A stretch of 33,888 nucleotides of DNA from Propionicimonas sp. (lineage in GTDB: Bacteria; Actinomycetota; Actinomycetes; Propionibacteriales; Propionibacteriaceae). Numbering within the stretch: the stretch's first letter is position 1; the number at the start of each line of letters is the position of its first letter. The position numbers and the translations under genes are program-made. Location: NCBI GenBank assembly GCA_030158185.1, contig JAOATP010000211.1, forward strand, positions 1-33,888, given 5' to 3'. The notes under the pieces were generated by a model, which ran no database searches, was not told the DNA's origin, and saw only the letters and a program-made list of their open reading frames with translations. Positions 1 to 6,362 of this stretch are shown in pieces.

Positions 1-886
1 ACTCGCCGACGTAGCTCTTCGCCACCGTGATGCCCTGGGCAGCCAGCTTCTCGGCTGCGATGCCGTAGAGCAGGTAGAGCTCGCTGATCGGGGTCCCACC
101 GAGGCCGTTGATCATCAGGGCGACCCGGTCACCGGAGGCGTAGGGCAGGTCGGGGACGACCGCGCCCAGCAGTTCGTCGACGATCTCGTTGGCGCTGACC
201 ATCTTGGCGCGACGACGTCCGGGCTCGCCGTGGATGCCCACGCCGACCTCGATCTCGTCCTCGCCCAGTTCGAACAGGGGGCTGCCCTTGGCCGGCGGGG
301 TGCAGGCGGTGAGCGCGATACCCATGGTGCGGGTGACCGAGTTCACCTTCTCGCCGACGGCCTTGACCTCTTCGAGCGATGCGCCCTGCTCGGACTTCGC
401 GCCGACGGCCTTGATCACGAAGAAGTTGCCGGCAACGCCGCGGCGTCCGACCGTCCAGGTGGAGTCCTGCACGGCGACGTCGTCGTTGATGAACAGGGTG
501 TCGACCTTGATGCCGTCCGCATCGGCCAGTTCCTGCGCCATCTCGAACGCCATCCGGTCACCGGTGTAGTTGTTCACCAGCAGCAGCACGCCCTTGTCGG
601 AAGCGACGAGCTTCGCCGTCTGGTAGACGTAGTCGCTCGGCGGGGCCGCGAACACGTCACCGGGGCAGGCAGCGTCGAGCATGCCTGGGCCGACCACCAT
701 GACGTGGGCCGGCTCGTGGCCGGAGCCCGAGCCCTGCACGATGCTCACCTTGTCGTGGCTGGGCGCGTCGGCGCGCATGATCAGGTTGTACTCCGGGACG
801 TACTTGATGGTCTCGGGGTTGGCCAGCGCGATGCCCTTGAGCATCTCGGGGACGAACTGCTTGGGATCGTTGACGAACTTCTTCAT
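1..886 (-). CDS. dhaK: Dihydroxyacetone kinase subunit DhaK, 3' end cut by the window
   Basis: This is the substrate-binding subunit of a DhaK/DhaL kinase, which phosphorylates dihydroxyacetone or a related small ketose in the cytoplasm. 295 residues are visible, and family members of about 330 suggest a few tens are missing. Seen: GSGSGHEP at residues 52-59, NNYTGD at about 105-110 and GVGIHGEPG around His219, the residue that covalently binds the ketose carbonyl in this family. ATG 886 is preceded by GGAAGGGAAG. The dhaL stop lies 34 bases upstream on the same strand, so it is the fourth gene of the operon. No phosphodonor subunit (DhaM) is visible, though it could lie beyond the edge. ATP-dependent erythrulose kinases share this fold, so dihydroxyacetone as substrate is a family-based guess. 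Confidence 0.9.
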   Translation of the reverse strand, partial: MKKFVNDPKQFVPEMLKGIALANPETIKYVPEYNLIMRADAPSHDKVSIVQGSGSGHEPAHVMVVGPGMLDAACPGDVFAAPPSDYVYQTAKLVASDKGVLLLVNNYTGDRMAFEMAQELADADGIKVDTLFINDDVAVQDSTWTVGRRGVAGNFFVIKAVGAKSEQGASLEEVKAVGEKVNSVTRTMGIALTACTPPAKGSPLFELGEDEIEVGVGIHGEPGRRRAKMVSANEIVDELLGAVVPDLPYASGDRVALMINGLGGTPISELYLLYGIAAEKLAAQGITVAKSYVGE

Positions 887-920
887 GACTTCCCTTCCTT
901 GGGTCTTCTCGGTCGTTCGA

Positions 921-1556
921 TTAGTTGGCGGGCCAGGCGTCAGCCAGGCCTTCGAGCAGGACGGCGATCGCCATCGCGCCGGCGTCGACCGACCCGATGC
1001 TGCGTTCGCCGGTGTAGGACGCGCGGCCACGCATGGCCTGCATCGGCTTGGTCGCCTCCGCTGCGCTGCGGGCGGTGACGGCCATGGCCTTCACGGCTTC
1101 TGCGCCGCTGTGGCCTGCGCTCATCTCGGCTTCGAGGGTGTCGGTGGCCGGGACGAGCGCGTCCAGCAGGGTCTTGTCGCCCAGCTCGGCCTGGCCGCGG
1201 GCCTTGATGCCCTCGATGGACGCCCGCAGTGCCCGGACGACGTCCGTCCCCTCGATCTGCGGGTGCTCCTTCAGCTGCACGCCCGCCCGGAGCATGGCGG
1301 TGCCCCAGATCGGCCCGGAGGTGCCGCCGATCCGCGCCGACACGGCTGCGGCGATCTTGGTGATGAACACTCCGGGATCGCTGCGGTCGTAGCTGTCCCA
1401 GTTCTCGATGACGATCTCGAACCCGCGCGCCAGCGAGTAGCCGAAGTCGCCGTCCCCCACCACGGCGTCCAGTTCCCCGAAGTAGGTCTCGTTGGCCACG
1501 ATGTTGTCCGCGAGATTCCGCATGACGAACTCGACGTCGGTGATGGAGCCACTCAT
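921..1556 (-). CDS. dhaL: Dihydroxyacetone kinase subunit DhaL
   Basis: This is the nucleotide-binding subunit that partners DhaK, 211 residues, the usual DhaL size. Seen: LDAVVGDGDFG at residues 29-39 supplies the three Asp (30, 35, 37) that hold the Mg-nucleotide in the family. The position that is His in many DhaL proteins (GDGDHG) is Phe here. GGTSGPIWG is the nucleotide-loop region, followed by GDKTLLDAL and RASYTGERSIGSVDAGA near the C-terminus. The start overlaps the upstream phosphatase stop as ATGA, with AGGAGG eight bases upstream, so translation is probably coupled. Whether ADP stays bound and is rephosphorylated by a DhaM, or ATP is used directly, cannot be read from the sequence. 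Confidence 0.9.
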   Translation of the reverse strand: MSGSITDVEFVMRNLADNIVANETYFGELDAVVGDGDFGYSLARGFEIVIENWDSYDRSDPGVFITKIAAAVSARIGGTSGPIWGTAMLRAGVQLKEHPQIEGTDVVRALRASIEGIKARGQAELGDKTLLDALVPATDTLEAEMSAGHSGAEAVKAMAVTARSAAEATKPMQAMRGRASYTGERSIGSVDAGAMAIAVLLEGLADAWPAN

Positions 1557-2335
1557 CTGGTTTCCTCCTGGTTGGTTGGGAGCAGTTGTTCGAGGTGGTC
1601 CTGCGTGACCATGCCGTCCGGGCGGACGCCGGCCGGCGCGGCGATCAGGGTGAGCGGGGTACCGGGATCGCCGAGGTGGCTGAGCACGAGGGCTGCACCG
1701 GTGAAGTCGTCATCGGCGGTGAACGCGCTGACCGTGACGATGGTGGTGAGACCCGCGGCGCGGGCTGCCGCGACCCCGATCCCGGAGTCCTCGACGACGA
1801 CGCACTCCTTCGGGTCGAGGCCGAGGTCGTCCAGCACCTTCAGGTAGATGTCGGGGGCGGGCTTCTTCCGCGCGACGATGTCGCCGGCGAACACGTGGCA
1901 GCGGCCGGCGAGCTCAGCCCCGACAGCGTGCTCGAGGACGGCGCGCACCGACGGCTCCGCAGAGGTGGAAGCGACGGCGACCGTCCAGCCGTTCGCGAGG
2001 ACGTCGCGGATCAGCCGGTGGATGCCGGGCCGGCCCGGGAGCAGGCCCGCGTCCACCCGTGCGGTGAAGAGCTGGGTCTTGCGGGCGTGGAGCTGCTTGA
2101 TCAGGTCGGTGCGCTCCGCGCCATCGTTGAACTCGCTGGCGATGCGTTCCTTGCCGCCGCCGATCTTGAGCTTCTCGGCGTACGTCGCCTCGTCCCAGCG
2201 GATCGGCAGGTCGAACTCGGCGAAGGCATCGTTGAACGCGGGCAGGTGCCCGTCCTTCTCGGTGTCGGCCAGCACACCGTCGCAGTCGAAGATCAGCGCC
2301 GGCACGTCAGGCCTTGCCCGAGCTGCCGAAGACAT
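1553..2335 (-). CDS. HAD-superfamily phosphatase, CbbY-like
   Basis: This is a cytoplasmic HAD hydrolase or phosphomutase-like phosphatase of 260 residues. Seen: motif I LIFDCDGVLADTEKDGH, with catalytic Asp at about 18 and 20. The DTE-DGH extension is typical of the CbbY/CbxX group. Motif II is the VASTS segment, motif III the Lys in RKKPAPDIY, and motif IV VVEDSGIGVAAARAAG. CbbY proteins of photosynthetic organisms dephosphorylate xylulose-1,5-bisphosphate; the substrate here is unknown. ATG 2335 would overlap the aldolase gene by 29 bases. GTG 2305, one base after the aldolase stop, is a credible alternative and puts the protein directly at VPALIFDCDG. The stop overlaps the dhaL start. Its place between an aldolase and DhaLK suggests it removes phosphate from a sugar phosphate of the same pathway. 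Confidence 0.85.
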   Translation of the reverse strand: MSSAARARPDVPALIFDCDGVLADTEKDGHLPAFNDAFAEFDLPIRWDEATYAEKLKIGGGKERIASEFNDGAERTDLIKQLHARKTQLFTARVDAGLLPGRPGIHRLIRDVLANGWTVAVASTSAEPSVRAVLEHAVGAELAGRCHVFAGDIVARKKPAPDIYLKVLDDLGLDPKECVVVEDSGIGVAAARAAGLTTIVTVSAFTADDDFTGAALVLSHLGDPGTPLTLIAAPAGVRPDGMVTQDHLEQLLPTNQEETR

Positions 2336-3164
2336 CGGCGTAGTGCCTCGTCAGGTCGCGGACGGCGTCGCCGACGGCGGTGAACAGCGACGGCGGGTCC
2401 CACTTGCCCTTGGTCTCGGCCTCCTTGAGGAAGGCGAGGCTCGACTGCATGTAGGTCTCCTTCAGCGCCGTCGAGATGTTGACCTTGGCGCAGCCGCGGG
2501 CGATGCAGTCGCGGAACTGGTCGTCGGTGAGGCCGCTGCCGCCGTGGAGGGCAATCGGCACCGGGTGCGCGGCGACGATGTCGGACACCCGCTGGAAGTC
2601 CAGCACCGGGGCACGCTTGTAGGTGCCGTGGGCGTTGCCGATCGCCGGGGCGAAGACGTCGACGTTCGTGGCTTCGAGGTAGCGCAGCGTCACCTCGAGG
2701 CTCTGGCGCCTGGACTCCTCGTCGGAGCCCACCCCGTCCTCCTGGCCGGTGATCGACTCGATCTCACCTTCGACGTCGGCGTCGTAGCGGCGGGCCTCCG
2801 CCACCACCTCGACGGTCTGGCGCTGGTTCTCGGCCACGTCCAGCTGGGAGGCGTCGAAGAGGACGGAGTTCCAGCCGGCCTTCAGGCAATCGGTGATGAC
2901 GTCGCGGTCAGGGCAATGGTCGAGGTGGAGGGCGCAGGGCACCTCGATGCCTGCGGTCATGTAGTGCCACATGGCGTAGAGGGTGTTGACCCCGACCGTG
3001 CGGACGGTCTTCACCGACGTCTGCAGGATGACCGGCGACCGGGCCTCGACCGCGCCGGCAAGGACGTTCTCCATGGTGAGGTCGTTGACGATGTTGATGG
3101 CCGGCACCCCGTACCGCTGGTCGAACGCGGGCGCGAGGATGTCGGAAAGACGCTGGACGGCCAC
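2307..3164 (-). CDS. Class II (zinc) ketose-bisphosphate aldolase, FbaA/GatY-like
   Basis: This 285-residue zinc aldolase is expected to join or split DHAP and an aldehyde. Seen: LHLDH at about 79-83 (zinc His83), VEGEIESITGQEDG at about 131-144, APAIGNAHGTYK with zinc His179, and LHGGSGL with zinc His207. Those motifs fit the fructose/tagatose-bisphosphate aldolase family. I chose GTG 3164 because AGAGGGGAG lies just upstream. An in-frame GTG at 3212 would add 16 residues of low-complexity leader. It is the first gene of the aldolase/phosphatase/DhaL/DhaK operon, and a 123-bp gap with repeated G- and C-runs separates it from the LuxR regulator. The aldehyde partner is unknown. A housekeeping glycolytic role is less likely, given the operon partners. 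Confidence 0.88.
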   Translation of the reverse strand: MAVQRLSDILAPAFDQRYGVPAINIVNDLTMENVLAGAVEARSPVILQTSVKTVRTVGVNTLYAMWHYMTAGIEVPCALHLDHCPDRDVITDCLKAGWNSVLFDASQLDVAENQRQTVEVVAEARRYDADVEGEIESITGQEDGVGSDEESRRQSLEVTLRYLEATNVDVFAPAIGNAHGTYKRAPVLDFQRVSDIVAAHPVPIALHGGSGLTDDQFRDCIARGCAKVNISTALKETYMQSSLAFLKEAETKGKWDPPSLFTAVGDAVRDLTRHYADVFGSSGKA

Positions 3165-3209
3165 ACTGCTCCCCTCTGCATTGAGATTGAGCCTCACCCT
3201 AGGAACGCC

Positions 3210-3268
3210 CACTCCCCCGGCATATGGGGTAATCCCCCCACACCCTCTGGGGGACGGCGGTGGGGGTT
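3210..3268. promoter_or_regulatory. Cluster of G/C-run boxes upstream of the aldolase operon
   Basis: Five short runs sit in this stretch: CCCCC 3214-3218, GGGG 3226-3229, CCCCCC 3234-3239, GGGGG 3249-3253 and GGGGG 3262-3266. GGGGTAATCCCC is a perfect inverted repeat, and TCCCCC...GGGGGA flanks a 10-base loop. Reading toward the aldolase, the boxes lie 45-105 bases before GTG 3164 and upstream of a weak TAGGGT -10 candidate at 3196-3201. Tandem G4-6 or C4-5 runs are the known target of the GAF-LuxR regulator RamA in Corynebacterium. The gene just upstream encodes a GAF-LuxR protein, so I infer these are its operators. Part could instead form a weak terminator. Confidence 0.5.
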
Positions 3269-3287
3269 GGCGAAGGCCAGGGTGGGG

Positions 3288-5066
3288 TCAGACGCGGGCG
3301 AGGAGCTCGGTGCGGGAGTGCACGCCGCCCTTGCGCAGGATCGCGCCGACGTGCTTCTCCACGGTCTTCACCGAGATGCCGAGGCGGCTGGCGATCTGCT
3401 TGTCGGCGAGGCCCTGGTCGAGCAGTTGGCGGACCTCGTGCTCGCGTCCGGTGAGCCCGTCGCCGTCCACGGCCGGCAGGCCACCGAGCTGGGCGAGCAC
3501 GCCGCCGAAGACCAGCACGTCGCCCCTGGCGACCCCCACCACCACGCGGCCGAGAGTGGTGGCGTCCACGTCGCCCTGCACGAACCCGCGGACGCCGGCT
3601 GCTGCCCAGTCCCGCAGGTCGGCCTCCGGCGTCCCGGCGTCGATCACGCCGATCACCCCGGTGGCAGCGGACGCGGCGCGCAGCCCCGCGACCAGTTCGG
3701 CCCCCGTGGCGTCATGGACGCGGGTGCCCGCCAGCACCACGTCGGGCCGCAGCAGCCGGACGGCCTCGACCGCCGGCCCGAACTCGGCCACCTCCGCCAC
3801 CACCTGGACGCCCGGCTCGCTCTGGTCGAGCAGGCGCACCAGCCCTGTGCGCATCGCCGGCACCTGGTGCACGACGACCACCCGGAGCCGTGGCCCCTCG
3901 ACGTTGCCGTTCAGGGCAGCGCGGTAGGGCAGGTCGGCGCGGATGCGCGTGCCCCAGCCGGGTGTGGAGTCGATGCGGACCCGTCCGCCCACCTGCGCGG
4001 CACGGGCCACCAGTCCGGAGAGGCCCACGCCCTGCCGTCCGCCCGCTTCGGTGTCGAAGCCGCAGCCGTCGTCCTCGACGATGACGGCGATGCCCTCCGA
4101 CCCGTAGACGAGCCCCACCCGCACCATCGAGGCCCGCGCGTGCTGGACCACGTTGGTGAGCGACTCCTGCACGATCCGCAGCACCTGGGTCTCGACGTCG
4201 CGGTCCAGCGGCTGCTGCTCCCCGAACACGCGGAACGTCGGCACCAGCTCCGAGGTCGCCTGCACCCACTCCAGCTCGAGGCCGATGCTCTGGTCGAGCG
4301 GCCGCGCGCCCAGCCCGGCAGGACCAAGCCCCCAGATGGCGCGGCGGCCCTCGTTCATGGTCTCCTGCGCTGCCTGCTGGGCGAGGGTGAGCGCCGGCAG
4401 TGGGTCGCCACCGTGACTGGCGATCGTGTGGGCGTCGGCGATGCGCAGTGCGATGGTCGCGAGGCCGCGTCCGATGCTGTCGTGCACCTCGAGCATGGCC
4501 CGTTCGCGTTCTGCTGCCACCGCTGCGGCCTTCGCCCGCTCGCTCGACTCCTGGTGCAGCCGGGAGTTGGCGATCGCGATCGCAGCGTGGGTGGCGAACC
4601 GCTGCAGCAGCTGGGCGTCGGCAGCGTCGAACCGTTGGGCATCGGTGGCGGCGAAGACGATGACCGCGCCGATCAGGTCGGTGCGCAGCATGATCGGGAC
4701 GCCGACCACCGAGCGGCGGTAGCGATCCTCCACCGGACGGATGTGGCCGTTGGGCACCTGCGCGTACTCCTCGAAGATCACCGGCTTGCCCGATCGGGCA
4801 ACGGCCCCGGTCGCCCCCTCCTCGAGGGAGAACACCATGCCGGTCTGGCAGCCCTCGTCGAGGTCGATCTCCTTGCGGTAGGTGTGGCTGACCTGGTCGA
4901 CGAGGCACAGCGAGCCGCTGCGGCAGTCCAGCAGGTCAACGGCGCTGCGCAGGATGCGTTCGAGGAGCGGCTGCAGCCGGAACTCCCCGGCAAGGTCGTT
5001 GGCCACCCCGGCCAACGCATCCACCGATGCCCGGTCCCGGGCGTCCGCCTGCACCGTTGCTGACAT
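3288..5066 (-). CDS. Single-chain GAF / histidine kinase / degenerate receiver / LuxR regulator
   Basis: This 592-residue cytoplasmic regulator joins a sensor kinase to a NarL-type regulator. Domains in order: GAF at about 25-175; a HisKA_3 dimerisation helix with MLEVHDSIGRGLA at about 190-205; a GHKL ATPase with N-box ESLTNVVQHA, G1 EDDGCGFD and G2 GVGLSGL, to about 380; a receiver-like fold at about 388-500; and a LuxR HTH at about 528-592 (LTGREHEVRQLL, KQIASRLGISVKTVEKHV). The kinase motifs are intact. The receiver shows VVVVHQVP where an acidic pair is expected, VVLAGTRV where the phospho-Asp is expected, and FVQGD in place of the conserved Lys. ATG 5066 was chosen because GGGGAG lies six bases upstream; ATG 5072 leaves no spacing. 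It sits 45 bases after the glycosylase gene and directly before the aldolase operon, its likely target. Confidence 0.88.
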   Translation of the reverse strand: MSATVQADARDRASVDALAGVANDLAGEFRLQPLLERILRSAVDLLDCRSGSLCLVDQVSHTYRKEIDLDEGCQTGMVFSLEEGATGAVARSGKPVIFEEYAQVPNGHIRPVEDRYRRSVVGVPIMLRTDLIGAVIVFAATDAQRFDAADAQLLQRFATHAAIAIANSRLHQESSERAKAAAVAAERERAMLEVHDSIGRGLATIALRIADAHTIASHGGDPLPALTLAQQAAQETMNEGRRAIWGLGPAGLGARPLDQSIGLELEWVQATSELVPTFRVFGEQQPLDRDVETQVLRIVQESLTNVVQHARASMVRVGLVYGSEGIAVIVEDDGCGFDTEAGGRQGVGLSGLVARAAQVGGRVRIDSTPGWGTRIRADLPYRAALNGNVEGPRLRVVVVHQVPAMRTGLVRLLDQSEPGVQVVAEVAEFGPAVEAVRLLRPDVVLAGTRVHDATGAELVAGLRAASAATGVIGVIDAGTPEADLRDWAAAGVRGFVQGDVDATTLGRVVVGVARGDVLVFGGVLAQLGGLPAVDGDGLTGREHEVRQLLDQGLADKQIASRLGISVKTVEKHVGAILRKGGVHSRTELLARV

Positions 5067-5097
5067 CGCCATCTCCCCACGCCTCCGTCGGCACGAC

Positions 5098-5118
5098 GGC
5101 TGGCGTTTGTCGCCAGCC
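5098..5118 (-). terminator. Hairpin right after the glycosylase stop codon
   Basis: An 8-bp stem, GGCTGGCG/CGCCAGCC, encloses a 5-base loop and begins at the TAG of the glycosylase gene. No U-tract follows. A second hairpin, CCGTCG-GCA-CGACGG (5085-5099), abuts it and shares two bases, just before the ribosome binding site of the next gene. This may reduce read-through into the regulator gene. Confidence 0.4.
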
Positions 5119-6050
5119 TAGGCGCGGGACCCTCGCGCCGGAAGGTGCGTGCGCGGGGCCAGCCGCGGGCCATGCCGGGGACGGTGCAGCCCGGCGAGCA
5201 TCACCAGTCGCTGCACGCGCAGCCGGTGGGGACGGTAGGGCTCGAGCAGCTCCGCGAGGCCGTCGTCGTCCACCTCGACGCCGGTCAATGCCCAGCCGAT
5301 GTCCTTGGCCACGTGGTAGTCGCCGAAGCTGACCGCGTCCGCGTCGCCGAGGGCCCGCGCCCGGATCTCCGCGCTGGTCCAGACACCGATGCCGGGAAGG
5401 CTGCGCAGCCGCTCGTCCGCCCGGGACGGGTCGGCCGGCAGCACGCGTTCGAGGGTGCCGGCCACACGGGCGGCGCTGATGATGGTGCGGCTGCGGGCCG
5501 GGTCGATGTGCAGCGCGAGCCACTCCCAGGACGGGATCGCGCGGACGACCTCGGGGGTGGGGAAGGTGCGCAGACCGAGCGCGGCGCCCGGACCCGGGGC
5601 CGGCTGCCCGTGACGCGCGAGCAGCGACCGGATGCCGATCGTGGCCTCCTCACCGGTGACCTTCTGCTCGATCACCACCGGGACGAGCGCGTCCCAGACC
5701 GCCGCCGTGCGCCCCAGCCGCCAGTGCGGACGGAGCCGGTGGAGCTCGGCCAGCAGCGCGTGCTCCGGCCGGAAGCCGGACGGGTCGTCAGAGGCGCCGA
5801 GCAGGTCGGGGAGCAGGGCGAGCACCAGCTCAGCTCCCGGACCCCACGCACGGCCCTCGATCATGCCGGCGGCGTCCAGCGGCCGCACGGCGAGCGTGGC
5901 AGGGCCGGACGGGCTGTTCAGCGCCCGCCAGTGGAACCCGGCGTGCACGCGGTACGTGGGGTCGCTGACGCCGCGCTTGAACGACCCCCACACCTGCTCC
6001 ACCGGGCACGGCCAGTCCGGCCGCCAGGTGCGCGTGCGAGCTTCGTCCAC
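5118..6050 (-). CDS. DNA-3-methyladenine glycosylase (AlkA-like, HhH-GPD)
   Basis: This 310-residue base-excision repair glycosylase probably removes alkylated purines from DNA. Seen: the helix-hairpin-helix LRSLPGIGVWTSAEI around residues 225-240, and the following loop GDADAVSFGDYHVAKDIGWAL. In that loop an Asp (FGDYHV) occupies the place of the catalytic Asp of the AlkA/HhH-GPD family. WDALVPVVIEQKV is the usual helix before the HhH region. There is no Cys cluster for an iron-sulfur centre, unlike Nth and MutY. GTG 6050 (VDEARTRTW) was chosen because the upstream open frame runs through the large palindrome at 6130-6187 and is not protein-like. It is co-directional with the LuxR regulator but functionally unrelated. 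Confidence 0.82.
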   Translation of the reverse strand: MDEARTRTWRPDWPCPVEQVWGSFKRGVSDPTYRVHAGFHWRALNSPSGPATLAVRPLDAAGMIEGRAWGPGAELVLALLPDLLGASDDPSGFRPEHALLAELHRLRPHWRLGRTAAVWDALVPVVIEQKVTGEEATIGIRSLLARHGQPAPGPGAALGLRTFPTPEVVRAIPSWEWLALHIDPARSRTIISAARVAGTLERVLPADPSRADERLRSLPGIGVWTSAEIRARALGDADAVSFGDYHVAKDIGWALTGVEVDDDGLAELLEPYRPHRLRVQRLVMLAGLHRPRHGPRLAPRTHLPARGSRA

Positions 6051-6129
6051 CCGGCAACGGTAACGCCGGAGGCCGACACCCGGTCGCCGGGAACCCGCGA
6101 GCGCGAGCCCAGCCCCCCGTCCCACGTTC

Positions 6130-6187
6130 GCTCCCGAAACACGCGTTCGCTCCCGGAATTCCGGGAGCGAACGCGTGTTTCGGGAGC
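6130..6187. repeat. 58-bp perfect palindrome between divergent genes
   Basis: The two 29-base arms are exact reverse complements with no spacer, centred on GGAATTCC between bases 6158 and 6159. Inside the left part, CGTTCGCTCCCG occurs twice (6125-6136 and 6144-6155), so the element is itself made of a nested repeat. The neighbours are transcribed away from it on both sides, so it is not needed as a terminator. It makes up much of the 312-bp gap 6051-6362; apart from promoter space for the phosphatase gene I see nothing else there. Confidence 0.95.
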
Positions 6188-6362
6188 TTGAGGGTGCCGA
6201 AGTGGCGCTGCCGCCGACGTCGGGAGGGCCGCTGGGTAGGGGCTTTGCCAAACCCTGTTGGTCCTAAGTGAAGGTAAGCATTGCCCGCGCTGTGAGCGGG
6301 GTACCAAGTTGGGTTCCGTTCGGCACCGGGGCCGTCGGCCCTCTCGCCCCCTTGGAGGTCAC

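Noticed and set aside
1848-5063. A plus-strand open frame of over 1,000 codons opposite the regulator and aldolase genes
   Set aside because: It is a GC-bias shadow. It lacks recognisable motifs and is rich in Arg, Gly, Asp and His, while the minus strand carries clear conserved domains over the same bases.
6267-6300. AGGTAAGCATTGCC as an iron-regulator (DtxR/IdeR) box upstream of the phosphatase fusion
   Set aside because: Only a partial match to the consensus with poor symmetry, and no iron-related gene nearby.
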